From Stenotrophomonas aracearum (GTDB lineage: Bacteria > Pseudomonadota > Gammaproteobacteria > Xanthomonadales > Xanthomonadaceae), in the NCBI RefSeq assembly GCF_031834615.1, contig NZ_CP115543.1, positions 1,747,001 to 1,811,000 of the forward strand: 64,000 nt of DNA, in the 5' to 3' direction. A program made the translations under genes and the position numbers. Shown here one piece after another: positions 48,111 through 57,306 of this stretch. The notes below the pieces were generated by a model. It made no database searches and had not been told where the DNA came from. It worked only from the letters and a program-made list of their open reading frames with translations. The first letter of the stretch is position 1. Each line of letters opens with the position of its first letter.

Positions 48111-49300
48111 CCACCGCCGTTCCCGCCCAGCCTGATTTCCGTTCGCCCGACTTCCTGCGCGCGCATATCGCGCAGAGCATGGCGTTCTACCAACCGAACG
48201 AGATCGACCCGAACGGCGGCTTCTTCCACTACTACCGTGACGATGGCAGCGTGTACGACAGCAGCCACCGCCACCTGGTGAGCAGTACCCGTTTCGTGTT
48301 CAACCATGCGATGGCTTATCGCGAGTTCGGCAAGCCAGAAGACCTTGAAGCAGTGAAGCACGGGATCCGTTTCCTGCGCGACGTACACCGCAATCCAGTC
48401 ACGGGCGGCTATGCCTGGACGCTGCGCGACGGCGTGGTCGAAGATGCCACCAACCACTGCTACGGCGTAGCGTTCGTGCTGCTGGCCTACAGCTGTGCGC
48501 TGAAGGCGGGCATCGAAGCCGCGCGCGGCTGGATGGACGAGACCTGGAACCTGCTGGAAACCCGCTTCTGGGAGCCGGAATTCGGCCTGTACAAGGACGA
48601 GGCCGACGCCGACTGGAACTTCAGCGACTACCGGGGCCAGAACGCCAACATGCACATGTGCGAGGCGATGCTGGCTGCGTTCGAGGCCAGCGGCGAAGCG
48701 CGCTACCGTGACCGCGCCCTGCTGCTTGCCGACCACATGACCCGTCGCCAGGCGGCGCAGGGCGAGGGGCTGGTCTGGGAACACTACGACCGCAACTGGC
48801 AGATCGACTGGAACTACAACCTCGACAATCCCAAGCACCTGTTCCGTCCGTGGGGCTTCCAGCCGGGGCACCAGACCGAATGGGCCAAGCTGCTGCTGAT
48901 CCTGGATCGCCACGTGCAGGCCGACTGGCTGGTACCGACCGCGCGTTCGCTGTTCGACACGGCCGTTGCAAACAGTTGGGATGACGTGAACGGTGGGCTG
49001 GTCTATGGGTTCGCGCCCGATGGCACCGTGTGCGACAACGACAAATACTTCTGGGTGCAGGCCGAGTCGCTGGCGACTGCTGCGTTGCTGGCCGCACGTA
49101 CTGGCGAGGCCATGTACTGGGAATGGTACGACCGCCTGTGGGCGTACTCGTGGGCGCACATGATCGACCATCAGTACGGTGCCTGGTACCGCATCCTGGA
49201 CGTGCAGAACCGCAAGTACAGCGACGAGAAGAGCCCGGCGGGCAAGACCGATTACCACACCATGGGCGCGTGTTACGAAGTGCTCAACGTGGTGCGCTGA
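48107..49300 (+). CDS. AGE-family epimerase/isomerase (probable mannose isomerase)
   Basis: The 397-residue protein is an N-acylglucosamine 2-epimerase family enzyme with an alpha/alpha barrel. Family motifs are HRHLVSSTRFVFNHAMAYRE near the N-terminus, NANMHMCEAMLAAFEASGE, WGFQPGHQTEWAKLLLILD with a catalytic His near residue 255, and KTDYHTMGACYEVLNVV with the second His near residue 385. Members include aldose-ketose isomerases and mannose isomerases. A mannose-to-fructose role is inferred from the coupled fructokinase and the mannosidases; epimerase activity on other sugars is possible. It overlaps the kinase by 4 bases and ends 33 bases before the GH2 gene. Confidence 0.85.
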   Translation: MTTAVPAQPDFRSPDFLRAHIAQSMAFYQPNEIDPNGGFFHYYRDDGSVYDSSHRHLVSSTRFVFNHAMAYREFGKPEDLEAVKHGIRFLRDVHRNPVTGGYAWTLRDGVVEDATNHCYGVAFVLLAYSCALKAGIEAARGWMDETWNLLETRFWEPEFGLYKDEADADWNFSDYRGQNANMHMCEAMLAAFEASGEARYRDRALLLADHMTRRQAAQGEGLVWEHYDRNWQIDWNYNLDNPKHLFRPWGFQPGHQTEWAKLLLILDRHVQADWLVPTARSLFDTAVANSWDDVNGGLVYGFAPDGTVCDNDKYFWVQAESLATAALLAARTGEAMYWEWYDRLWAYSWAHMIDHQYGAWYRILDVQNRKYSDEKSPAGKTDYHTMGACYEVLNVVR

Positions 49301-49333
49301 GTTCGATTCGAGTGGCAACAACGGGGTGAGTGC

Positions 49334-51958
49334 ATGAAGCAGTGGGCGTGGGTGTCGGGTCTTGTTCTGCTGCTTGCGCTTCATGCGCTCCCCACTGCCG
49401 CCGCGCCGTTGCAGGCGCAGTGGTCGTTCCGGCTGCTGCCGGGCAATGCGCAGGTGAAGGCGCATCCGGAGGCGGCCGACTGGCGAGCCGCCTCCGTGCC
49501 CGGCTCGGTGCATACCGACCTGCTGGCCGCGAAGCTCATTCCCGACCCGTACGCCGGTGCGCCGGAAGCCGCCCTGCAGTGGATCGGGCTGGCAGACTGG
49601 GAGTACCAGGCCCGGTTCGATGTGGATGCCGCCACCCTGGCGCGCGCGCATGCCGAACTGGTGTTCGAAGGGTTGGACACCTTTGCTGATGTCAGTCTCA
49701 ACGGCCGGCCGCTGTTGCGTGCCGACAACAGCCACCGTACTTGGCGGGCGCCTGTTGCAGGCCAGCTGCGTGCCCGCGGCAACGAACTGCGCGTGGTGAT
49801 CCGCTCGCCGATCACCACGCTGCTGCCGGGCGTGCAGGCGATGCCGCACAAGATTGCAGGCAACTACCCGTCGCCGTACGGCGATGAACCGCGCGATGCG
49901 ATGGTCGGCAATTTCGTACGCAAGCCCGGTTACCACTTCGGTTGGGACTGGGGCCCGCGCTATGTCACCGCCGGCATCTGGCGGCCGGTGCGGCTTGAGA
50001 GCTGGAACGTGCAGCGGATCACCGATGTAGCGGTGCAGGCCACGGCACTCGACGCACAGCGCGCTGCGCTGCAGGTCCAGGTGGAGGTGGAAGCCGCTGC
50101 GGCACGGCAGGCGACGGTGCAGGTGGAGATGCTGGATCCGGAAGGCCGCGTTGCGGCTACGGCGACGCAGCCGGCGGCACTGCGGGCCGGTGTACAGGTC
50201 GTGTCGGTGCCGGTTGCGCTGGCCAAGCCTCGCCGCTGGTGGCCGGTCGGGCAGGGCGAGCAGGCGCGTTACACCGTGCGCGCGCGCGTGGATGGCGGTA
50301 CGCCCGACGCGGCGGAGCGCAGCATCCGTACCGGCCTGCGCACGGTCGAGCTGCGTCGCGAGGAGGACGCCAAGGGTGGGCAGGGTTTCACCTTCGTCAT
50401 CAACGGCGTGCCGATCTTCGCCAAGGGTGCCAACGTCATTCCGTTCGACATGTTCCCGGCCCGGGTCGATCCGGCACGCATACGGCGCGAACTCACCGCC
50501 GCGCGCGACGCCAACATGAACATGCTGCGCAACTGGGGCGGCGGTTACTACGAAGACGACGCGTTCTTCAACATCGCCGACGAACTGGGGCTGCTGGTCT
50601 GGCAGGACTTCATGTTCGGCGGCGGCATGCAGCCGGGCTACGATCCGGCGTTCCGCGCCAACGTGGTGGCCGAGGCGCGCGACAACGTGCGCCGCCTGCG
50701 TCGCCATCCGAGCGTGGTGCTGTGGTGTGGCAACAATGAAGAAGAAACCGCGTGGAAGGACTGGGGCCACGGCAAGGACCTCAAGGCGGCCGATCCGGTG
50801 TTCGCAGCCAAGGTGTGGCAGGGGTACGTGGACCTGTTCGGCAACGACCTGCGCCAGGTGGTAGGCGAGGAAGGTCTGGGCGTGCCGTACTGGTCGAGCT
50901 CGCCGAGCAACGACCTGGATACCGTGGCCAACGATTCGACCCGGGGCGACAAGCACTACTGGCAGGTCTGGGGCAATCCGGCGTTACCGGTGCAGGCCTA
51001 CCTGCGCGAGACCCCGCGTTTCATGTCCGAGTACGGGCTGCAGGCGTGGCCGGTGCTGCGGACGCTGGATGGCATCATTCCGGAAAGCGAGCGACAGGTG
51101 GACAGCACCACCGTGCGTGCGCACCAGAAGTTCATGGCGGGCGAGGGCAACCAGCGCCTGCTGCAGTACATCGAACGCGAGTTCGGCACGCCGCGCGACT
51201 TCGCCGATTTCGTCTACCTGAGCCAGGTGATGCAGGCCGAGGGTATCGAACTGGCGGCGCTGCATCATCGTGCGTCGCGCCCGTACACGATGGGGTCGCT
51301 GTACTGGCAGCTCAATGATGTGTGGCCCGGCGCGTCATGGTCGAGCATCGATCATGCCGGGCGTTGGAAAGCGCTGCATTTCCATGCGAAGCGGTTCTTC
51401 GCCGACCATGCGGTGGCCGCGTTGCGCGACGAGGGTGTGACCCGGGTAAGCCTGCTCAACGACCTGCAGCAGCCGTTGAAGGCGCAGTGGCGGGTGCGGG
51501 TGATGGATGTGGAGGGTCGGCAGATTTCGAAACAGCAGCACGCGGTAGTGGTGCCGGCGCTGTCGGCGCTGGAAGTGGGGCGATTCGCCGATGCGCAACT
51601 GCTGGGCAATGCCGATCCGGCACGGACGGTGGCCGTGGTGGAGCTGCTGAAGGGTACGAAGGTGCTGTCGCGGCAGGTGGTCTATTTCGCGGCGGCGAAA
51701 GACATGCGGTTGCCGAAGGCGAAGATCGAGACGCGGTGGCTGCAGGACGGTGATGACAGCGCGCTGGAGCTGCGCTCGGCACAGTTGGCTCGCGGCGTGT
51801 GGGTGGCGTTCGAGGGGTTCGATGCCACCCTGGACGACAATGCGTTCGACCTGGTGCCGGGTGAGGCGGTACGCGTGCGGGTCAGCGCGGATGCGGATAT
51901 GCACGCGTTGAAGGACGCGTTGCAGCTTCGATCCGTAGTGGACGCGGTCGGAAGGTAA
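49334..51958 (+). CDS. GH2-family beta-mannosidase
   Basis: The 874-residue protein carries a signal peptide (SGLVLLLALHALPTAAAPLQ) and the GH2 architecture: jelly-roll N-terminal domain, Ig-like middle domain (about 220-330), and TIM barrel from about 340. The acid/base Glu is in VLWCGNNEEETAW near residue 466, with WDWGPRYVTAGIWRP and KGANVIPFDMFPARV before it. The nucleophile is in MSEYGLQAWP near residue 565. LYWQLNDVWPGASWSSIDH is a typical beta-mannosidase stretch. It would remove the beta-mannose of the N-glycan core or of mannans. It is the last gene of the mannoside operon, followed by a REP pair. Confidence 0.93.
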   Translation: MKQWAWVSGLVLLLALHALPTAAAPLQAQWSFRLLPGNAQVKAHPEAADWRAASVPGSVHTDLLAAKLIPDPYAGAPEAALQWIGLADWEYQARFDVDAATLARAHAELVFEGLDTFADVSLNGRPLLRADNSHRTWRAPVAGQLRARGNELRVVIRSPITTLLPGVQAMPHKIAGNYPSPYGDEPRDAMVGNFVRKPGYHFGWDWGPRYVTAGIWRPVRLESWNVQRITDVAVQATALDAQRAALQVQVEVEAAAARQATVQVEMLDPEGRVAATATQPAALRAGVQVVSVPVALAKPRRWWPVGQGEQARYTVRARVDGGTPDAAERSIRTGLRTVELRREEDAKGGQGFTFVINGVPIFAKGANVIPFDMFPARVDPARIRRELTAARDANMNMLRNWGGGYYEDDAFFNIADELGLLVWQDFMFGGGMQPGYDPAFRANVVAEARDNVRRLRRHPSVVLWCGNNEEETAWKDWGHGKDLKAADPVFAAKVWQGYVDLFGNDLRQVVGEEGLGVPYWSSSPSNDLDTVANDSTRGDKHYWQVWGNPALPVQAYLRETPRFMSEYGLQAWPVLRTLDGIIPESERQVDSTTVRAHQKFMAGEGNQRLLQYIEREFGTPRDFADFVYLSQVMQAEGIELAALHHRASRPYTMGSLYWQLNDVWPGASWSSIDHAGRWKALHFHAKRFFADHAVAALRDEGVTRVSLLNDLQQPLKAQWRVRVMDVEGRQISKQQHAVVVPALSALEVGRFADAQLLGNADPARTVAVVELLKGTKVLSRQVVYFAAAKDMRLPKAKIETRWLQDGDDSALELRSAQLARGVWVAFEGFDATLDDNAFDLVPGEAVRVRVSADADMHALKDALQLRSVVDAVGR

Positions 51959-51981
51959 TCGCCTGCGCCGGCTACCGCGAG

Positions 51982-52050
51982 GACGCGCATGGCGTGTCCC
52001 TACGCGATCTTGCATCGAGCGCTGATGCGTAGCGACACGCCATGCGTGTC
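51982..52050. repeat. Inverted REP pair (GTAG-CGACACGCCATGCGTGTC type)
   Basis: A minus-oriented copy (51982-52003, ending CCCTAC) and a plus-oriented copy (52029-52050, GTAGCGACACGCCATGCGTGTC) face each other across a 25-base spacer. They fill the gap between the convergent beta-mannosidase and mtnC genes. Confidence 0.75.
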
Positions 52051-52065
52051 CCACGCAATGGCCGG

Positions 52066-52764
52066 TTACACCGTGATCTGCTGGAAATTCTCGACCCGGT
52101 CATGCCCGTGCGTCGCGTCCCCGGTACGCGGCATCGGGTAATCATCCAGGCGGTCCAGCAGGCGCGTCTGCAGCCCGGCTTCGCGCGCGGCGTCCAGTTC
52201 TTCGACGACGTCGGACAGGAACACGATCTGCCCGGCGGGCACGCCAATCGCCTTGACGATGTTGCGGTAGCTCTCCGCGTCGCGCTTGCCGCCGATCTCG
52301 GTGTCGAACCAGCCGGACACCAGGTGGGTCAGGTTGCCGGCTTCGCTGAAGCCGAAGAACTGCTTCTGGGCGGGCACGGAGCCGGAGGAGTACACGTACA
52401 GGGGCTTGCCTTCGGCGTGCCAGCCTTCGAGCACGGCGGCGACCTCGGGGTAGAAATGCGCCTTGTAGTCGCCGTTGCGGTAACCGGCTTCCCAGATCAT
52501 GCCCTGCAGCGCCTTCAGCGCGGTGTGCTTGCGGTCCTGGTCGATCCAGCCCTGCAGGGTTTCCACGATCAGGGCGTCCTGGCAGGCACCGCCGATCTCC
52601 ACGGCGACCGCATCCAGCCAGCGACGCACTTCCGGCTCCTGGCCGTGCGCGGCGACGTAGGCCGGCAGGGCCTTGCGCGCATACGGGAACAGCACGTTCT
52701 TGACGAAGGAGATGCTGCTGGTGGTGCCTTCGATGTCGGTGAGGATGACGGTGGGGTGGGGCAT
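52066..52764 (-). CDS. mtnC: Enolase-phosphatase E1 (MtnC)
   Basis: MtnC is the HAD enzyme of methionine salvage that enolises and dephosphorylates 2,3-diketo-5-methylthiopentyl-1-phosphate to acireductone. The 232-residue protein begins with [20 protein letters not shown], in which D-x-E-G-T is the E1 variant of the HAD motif. It has [17 protein letters not shown] (motif 2) and [18 protein letters not shown] (motif 4). It begins 3 bases after the mtnD stop and is the last of mtnB-mtnD-mtnC. Confidence 0.94.
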   Translation of the reverse strand: MPHPTVILTDIEGTTSSISFVKNVLFPYARKALPAYVAAHGQEPEVRRWLDAVAVEIGGACQDALIVETLQGWIDQDRKHTALKALQGMIWEAGYRNGDYKAHFYPEVAAVLEGWHAEGKPLYVYSSGSVPAQKQFFGFSEAGNLTHLVSGWFDTEIGGKRDAESYRNIVKAIGVPAGQIVFLSDVVEELDAAREAGLQTRLLDRLDDYPMPRTGDATHGHDRVENFQQITV

Positions 52765-52767
52765 GGA

Positions 52768-53325
52768 TCAGGACGCCTTGGTCGGAACGTAACGGGGGAA
52801 TTTCTGTGCGATGTCGGTGCCGGTGAAGTGGCCGACCCAGCCGTCCGGTTCGGTGAAAAAGCGGATCGCGACGAAGCTGGGCTCATCGCCCATGTCGAAC
52901 CAGTGGGTGGTGCCGTCGGGCACGGCGATCAGATCGTCCTTCACGCACTCGATTTCGTAGACCTTGTCGTCGACGTGCAGGGTGAACAGGCCGGAGCCGG
53001 CGACGAAGAAGCGGACTTCGTCTTCCTTGTGGAAGTGCTCGTCGAGGAACTTCCTGCGGAGTTCGGCGCGGTTGGGGTTGTCCGGGGCGATCGAGGCGAC
53101 GTCGACGCTCTTGAAGCCGTGCTCGGCGACCAGGCGGTCGATGTCGCTGCGGTAGGCGGCGAACACCTCGTCCTGGCTGGCGCCGGGAGCGACTTCATGG
53201 GCGGCCTGCCAGCGCTCGAAGGTGACGCCGATCTTCTTCAGTTCGGCAGCGATGAGCGCGCCGTCCTGGGTGTCCAGCAGCGGGGCGTCTGGGGCGTGGT
53301 CGTCGTAAATGCGCAGTCGGCTCAT
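52768..53325 (-). CDS. mtnD: Acireductone dioxygenase (ARD)
   Basis: MtnD is a cupin dioxygenase that splits acireductone to the keto acid precursor of methionine and formate. The 185-residue protein starts at ATG 53325. The metal ligands are in [16 protein letters not shown] (H-x-H-x4-E, near residue 97-103) and in GTTHWFDMG (His near 140), as in other bacterial ARDs. Fe or Ni loading decides between on-pathway and off-pathway products; the sequence cannot tell. A 98-base gap with a REP hairpin separates it from mtnB. Confidence 0.94.
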   Translation of the reverse strand: MSRLRIYDDHAPDAPLLDTQDGALIAAELKKIGVTFERWQAAHEVAPGASQDEVFAAYRSDIDRLVAEHGFKSVDVASIAPDNPNRAELRRKFLDEHFHKEDEVRFFVAGSGLFTLHVDDKVYEIECVKDDLIAVPDGTTHWFDMGDEPSFVAIRFFTEPDGWVGHFTGTDIAQKFPRYVPTKAS

Positions 53326-53360
53326 GGCGGCAGCTTGAACTGGTGGGGGAAACAGAGTGT

Positions 53361-53403
53361 GTAGTGCCGGGCTCTGCCCGGCAAGCTTCCGGCCGCTGGC
53401 CGG
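53361..53403 (+). repeat. SMAG/REP element between mtnB and mtnD
   Basis: GTAGTGCCGGGC-TCT-GCCCGGCA (53361 on) is followed by a second hairpin CCGGCC-GCT-GGCCGG (53389-53403). The repeat lies inside the operon gap, so it may act as mRNA stabiliser or partial terminator between the two genes. Confidence 0.75.
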
Positions 53404-53423
53404 CAACCTTACGGCTGGAACGC

Positions 53424-54062
53424 TCAGGGCCCGCGCAGCTTGCGCAGCTCGAGCTCGCAATGCAGGAGGAATTCGATGGCTTCCAGGTGGCGACGGGCTT
53501 CGGCCATGTCGCGGCCCCAGGCGTACAGGCCATGGCCGTCGATCAGGTAGCCCCACATGCAGCCTTCGTCGAGCCTGGCTTCGACCTTGGCGGCGAGTTC
53601 GTCCATGTCCTGGGTGTTGGGGAACACCGGGATCTCGACGGCGGTTTCATGGGTGGTGTTGCCGTGGAAGGCCTTCAACAGTTCGTAGCCTTCGATCCGG
53701 ATGTGGCCGTTGGCGGCATACAGGCGCGAGGCGATGGTCTGCACGGGCGAGTGGGTGTGCAGGACGCAGCCGATTTCGGGGAAGCGGCGGTACAGCTGGG
53801 TATGCAGCAGGGTTTCGGCGGAGGGACGCAGCGGGCGGCCGACGGCCTTGCCGTCGAAGTCGACGACCATGATGTCGTCTTCGATCAGGCGACCCTTGTC
53901 CTTGCCGGACACGGTGATCGCGGCGTGCTGGTCGTCCAGCCGGTGCGAAAAGTTGCTGCTGGTCGCGGGGGTCCACCCGGCCTGGGCCAGTTCGCGGATG
54001 TTGTCGATCAGCACCTGGGCCAGCTCGCTCAGCCGGGTCGTGTCGTAGGGGGTGTTGTTCAT
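53424..54062 (-). CDS. mtnB: Methylthioribulose-1-phosphate dehydratase (MtnB)
   Basis: MtnB dehydrates methylthioribulose-1-phosphate in methionine salvage. The 212-residue class II aldolase-type protein shows [57 protein letters not shown], the zinc motif [11 protein letters not shown] and [10 protein letters not shown]. It is the first gene of the mtnBDC run. mtnA, the isomerase producing its substrate, is not in this window. Confidence 0.93.
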   Translation of the reverse strand: MNNTPYDTTRLSELAQVLIDNIRELAQAGWTPATSSNFSHRLDDQHAAITVSGKDKGRLIEDDIMVVDFDGKAVGRPLRPSAETLLHTQLYRRFPEIGCVLHTHSPVQTIASRLYAANGHIRIEGYELLKAFHGNTTHETAVEIPVFPNTQDMDELAAKVEARLDEGCMWGYLIDGHGLYAWGRDMAEARRHLEAIEFLLHCELELRKLRGP

Positions 54063-54160
54063 TGGGACATTTTACCTGCGAATGCATGGAAGGGCAGGTA
54101 AAGGGATGAGCAAACACCAGGCCAGGCGGGCTGTTCCCATGGCCACCGACCCAGTGTCGA

Positions 54161-54269
54161 GGGCCGGCGGGGGTGGGGGTACGGGGGGCTTTACGAAACA
54201 TGGATGTTTCGTAAGAGCCTCCAAGGATGGATTCACGGCGCCCCCCCGTACCCCCGCCCCCGCCGGCCC
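54161..54269. repeat. Nested inverted repeat, copy 2
   Basis: Outer arms 54161-54188 and 54242-54269 are complementary over 28 positions with one G:T pair. Inside is a perfect 11-bp hairpin TTACGAAACAT-GG-ATGTTTCGTAA (54191-54214). The core 54216-54239, read in reverse, matches the copy 1 core at 26024-26047, although the outer arms differ in sequence. It occupies most of the 286-base gap between mtnB and the amino-acid permease. Confidence 0.75.
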
Positions 54270-54316
54270 AGCCAGGGGATGCATCAGACGAGGGCGGTTC
54301 GCCTGGATGCGTGAAG

Positions 54317-54340
54317 CAGCCGGGCAGAGCCCGGCTCTAC
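54317..54340 (-). repeat. SMAG/REP palindrome
   Basis: CAGCCGGGC-AGA-GCCCGGCTCTAC is identical to 26422-26445 and 63779-63802. It lies 9 bases after the stop of the permease gene on the minus strand, where it could end transcription. Confidence 0.8.
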
Positions 54341-54348
54341 GGGAGCCG

Positions 54349-55776
54349 TCAGCGGTTGCGCAGGCGGCTGTGGCGGTAGCTGTAGCCGAAGTAGATCGCG
54401 AAGCCCACGACGGTCCAGACGCCCATCAGCATCCAGTTGTGCATCGTCATGGCCGAGAGCAGGGCCAGGCAGCTGAGCACGCCCAGGCTGCAGACCAGCC
54501 AGGCGGCCGGGATGCGGAAGGGGCGGGGCAGGTCCGGCTGGGTGCGGCGCAGGACCAGGACGCCGGCGCAGACGGCGGCGAAGGCGATCAGGGTGCCCAT
54601 CGAGGTCAGTTCGCCGAGGATGTCCAGCGGGAACAGGGCCGCCAGCAGGGCGATGCCGATGCCGGTGATGACGGTGTTGATGTGCGGGGTGCGGTACTTC
54701 GGGTGGATCTTGGTGAACACCGGCGGCAGCAGGCCGTCGCGGCCCATGATCATGAAGATGCGCGGCTGGCCGATGATCATCACCAGCACCACCGAGCTCA
54801 GGCCGATCAGTGCGCCGATTTCGACCACCACCCGCAACCAGCCCAGCTGGGGATGCGCGGCCACGGCGGTGACCACCGGCTCGTCGGTGCCCAGCAGCGT
54901 GTAGGGCACCAGGCCGGTCATCACCGCGGCCATGGCGATGTAGAGCACGGTGCAGATCACCAGCGACAGCAGCATGCCGATCGGCATGTCGCGCTGCGGG
55001 CGGTGCGATTCCTGAGCGGCGACCGAAACCGCCTCGAAGCCGATGTAGGCGAAGAACACCATCGCCGCGCCGCGCAGCACGCCTTCCATGCCGTACTTGC
55101 CCGGGCCCTGGTTTTCCGGAATGAACGGGGACCAGTTGGCCGGGTCGACGTACTTCCAGCCGACCACGATGACCAGCACGATCAGGCCGGTCTTCAGGAT
55201 GACCATGGCCATGTTCATCGCCGAGGACTTGCTGATGCCGACGTAGCACAGCCAGGTCAGCAGCAGGACCAGGATGGCGGCCGGAATGTTGGCGATCGCG
55301 CCGGTCGGGCGCAGCTGGGCGTCCAGCGGGGCGCTGACCAGCGCCGTTGGCAGGTAGATGTCGAAATGACTGAGCAGGCTGAGGAAGTAGCCGGTCCAGC
55401 TGACCGCCACCGCCGAGGCCGAGACGCCATATTCCAGCACCAGCATCCAGCCGATGAACCAGGCGGCCAGTTCGCCGAAGGTGGCGTAGGTGTAGGTGTA
55501 GGCACTGCCGGAGACGGGCACCATCGAGGCGAACTCGGCGTAGGCCATGGCGCAGAACGCGCAGCAGATCGCGGCCAGCACGAACGACAGCATGATCGCC
55601 GGGCCGGCGTGGTTGGCGGCGGCCTGGCCGGTGATGACGAAGATGCCGCCGCCGATCACCGCGCCGATGCCCAGCGCGGTCAGGCCCCACGGGCCCAGAT
55701 GGCGCTTCAGGCTCAGGCCGTTGGCGTCTTCATGCGCCGCATGCGGGTGCTTGGTCGCCCACAGTTGTTTGAACAT
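54349..55776 (-). CDS. APC-family amino-acid permease
   Basis: The 475-residue inner-membrane protein has twelve or more hydrophobic helices. It starts with the APC signature LTALGIGAVIGGGIFVITGQ (helix 1 with the unwound GxG region), and continues with MAYAEFASMVPVSGSAYTYT, FFAYIGFEAVSVAAQESHRP and RDMPIGMLLSLVICTVLYIA. This is the YfnA/CAT-like branch. The substrate is probably a neutral or cationic amino acid, unproven. It is a tandem paralogue of the next gene, sharing most helix motifs. Confidence 0.9.
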   Translation of the reverse strand: MFKQLWATKHPHAAHEDANGLSLKRHLGPWGLTALGIGAVIGGGIFVITGQAAANHAGPAIMLSFVLAAICCAFCAMAYAEFASMVPVSGSAYTYTYATFGELAAWFIGWMLVLEYGVSASAVAVSWTGYFLSLLSHFDIYLPTALVSAPLDAQLRPTGAIANIPAAILVLLLTWLCYVGISKSSAMNMAMVILKTGLIVLVIVVGWKYVDPANWSPFIPENQGPGKYGMEGVLRGAAMVFFAYIGFEAVSVAAQESHRPQRDMPIGMLLSLVICTVLYIAMAAVMTGLVPYTLLGTDEPVVTAVAAHPQLGWLRVVVEIGALIGLSSVVLVMIIGQPRIFMIMGRDGLLPPVFTKIHPKYRTPHINTVITGIGIALLAALFPLDILGELTSMGTLIAFAAVCAGVLVLRRTQPDLPRPFRIPAAWLVCSLGVLSCLALLSAMTMHNWMLMGVWTVVGFAIYFGYSYRHSRLRNR

Positions 55777-55799
55777 CGATCAATTTCCGTCAAAGAACA

Positions 55800-55820
55800 G
55801 GGCCGGCGATGCGCCGGCCC
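55800..55820 (-). terminator. Possible terminator between the two permease genes
   Basis: GGGCCGGCG and CGCCGGCCC form a 9-bp stem around ATG. On the minus strand it follows the stop at 55831 and precedes TGTTCTTTGA, a weak U-tract. It could reduce read-through into the second permease. Confidence 0.45.
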
Positions 55821-55830
55821 GGGAATGGAA

Positions 55831-57306
55831 TCAGGAAGCCTTGTTGAGCTTGCTGTGGCGGATGCCGTAGCCGAAGTAGATCAGCAGGCCCAGCACGGTC
55901 CAGCCGACGAACAGGTGCCAATGCACCACGAACGCCTGCCAGAACAGGAACAGGCACGCCAGCGCGCCCAGCGGGCAGATCAGCCACACCGCCGGCACGC
56001 GGAACGGACGGGTCAGTTCCGGGCGGGTGTAACGCAGCACCAGGACGCCGACGCAGACCGTGGCGAAGGCGAGGAGGGTGCCCATCGAGACCAGTTCGCC
56101 CAGCACGTTCAGCGGCATCAGGCCGGCCAGTGCGGCGGCCAGCACGCCGACCACGATGGTGGCCCAGTACGGGGTGCGGAAGCGGGCGTGGACCTTGCCG
56201 AAGATCTTCGGGATGAGGCCGTCGCGCGAGATCGTGTAGGCGATGCGGGTCTGGCCCATCATCATCACCAGCACCACCGAGGACAGGCCGGCGATCGCGC
56301 CGATTTCCACTGCGGTCTTGAGCCAGGACAGGCTGGCATACGGTTCCAGCGCGGTGGCCACCGGCTTGTCGGTGCCCAGCAGGTGGTACGGCATCATGCC
56401 GGTCAGCACCGCGCAGACGATGATGTAGACGATGGTGCACACCGCCAGCGAGCCGAGCAGGCCGATCGGCATGTTGCGCTGTGGGTCCTTGGTTTCGCCG
56501 GCGGCGGTGGAAACCGCGTCGAAGCCGATGTAGGCGAAGAACACGATGGTGGCCGCACGGAATACGCCGCTCCAGCCGAACTCGCCGGACACGCCGGTGT
56601 TTTCCGGGATGAAGGGCGTCCAGTTGGCGGCGTCGATATGCTGCGCGCCGAAGCCGATGAACAGGCAGATCACGGTGACCTTGATCGCCACGATGATCGC
56701 GTTGACGAAGGCCGACTGGGTCACGCCGACGTACAGCAGGCCCGAGACTGCCGCTACGATCAGCACCGCCGGCAGGTTGAACAGCTTGCCCGAGGAAATG
56801 AACTCCTGGCCGGTCCAGGCGATCGGCGCCGCGCTCAGTGCGTCCGGGAACGGCATGTGCAGGGTGGTGGTGATGAAACTGATCAGGTACGCCGACCAGC
56901 CCACCGCGACCGAGGCCGAGGCGAACAGGTATTCCAGTACCAGGCACCAGCCGATGAACCAGGCCATGCCTTCGCCCAGGGTGGCGTAGGAATAGGAATA
57001 CGCACTGCCGGAGACCGGCATCATCGCCGCGAACTCGGCATAGCACAGGCCGGCCAGTGCGCAGGCAAAGCCGGCGATCACGAACGACAGCATGACCGCC
57101 GGGCCGGCATGGTTGGCCGCAGCCTGGCCGGTCAGCACGAAGATACCCGCGCCGATCACGGCGCCGATGCCCAGCATGATGAGGTGTTTCGCCGTGAGGG
57201 TCCTTTTCAGTGAGGCTTCGCCATCCAGGCTGCCTTCGATCGGCTCGCCGGCATCGACGTGCCCGGCCGGTTCGACCGGTTTGACCCTCAACAGAGACTT
57301 CAGCAT
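55831..57306 (-). CDS. APC-family amino-acid permease (paralogue)
   Basis: The 491-residue permease has the same layout as its neighbour: KHLIMLGIGAVIGAGIFVLT, LCYAEFAAMMPVSGSAYSYS, FFAYIGFDAVSTAAGETKDP, NMPIGLLGSLAVCTIVYIIV and MGQTRIAYTISRDGLIPKIF. A longer cytoplasmic N-terminus of about 30 residues precedes helix 1. The pair most likely arose by tandem duplication. A 154-base region separates its start from the divergent NUDIX gene. Confidence 0.9.
   Translation of the reverse strand: MLKSLLRVKPVEPAGHVDAGEPIEGSLDGEASLKRTLTAKHLIMLGIGAVIGAGIFVLTGQAAANHAGPAVMLSFVIAGFACALAGLCYAEFAAMMPVSGSAYSYSYATLGEGMAWFIGWCLVLEYLFASASVAVGWSAYLISFITTTLHMPFPDALSAAPIAWTGQEFISSGKLFNLPAVLIVAAVSGLLYVGVTQSAFVNAIIVAIKVTVICLFIGFGAQHIDAANWTPFIPENTGVSGEFGWSGVFRAATIVFFAYIGFDAVSTAAGETKDPQRNMPIGLLGSLAVCTIVYIIVCAVLTGMMPYHLLGTDKPVATALEPYASLSWLKTAVEIGAIAGLSSVVLVMMMGQTRIAYTISRDGLIPKIFGKVHARFRTPYWATIVVGVLAAALAGLMPLNVLGELVSMGTLLAFATVCVGVLVLRYTRPELTRPFRVPAVWLICPLGALACLFLFWQAFVVHWHLFVGWTVLGLLIYFGYGIRHSKLNKAS

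Noticed and set aside
47423..50956. A minus-strand open frame of about 1177 codons opposite the kinase, AGE and beta-mannosidase genes.
   Set aside because: It spans three well-supported genes on the other strand and has a His/Arg/Val-rich composition with no recognisable motif.
52066..54348. S-adenosylmethionine-type riboswitch upstream of the methionine-salvage genes.
   Set aside because: The gap before mtnB is taken up by the nested inverted repeat; I could not find the conserved core of a SAM riboswitch.
54052..57213. A plus-strand open frame of about 1053 codons opposite the two permeases.
   Set aside because: Antisense of two membrane proteins; the His/Gln/Asp-rich translation is the mirror of hydrophobic codons.
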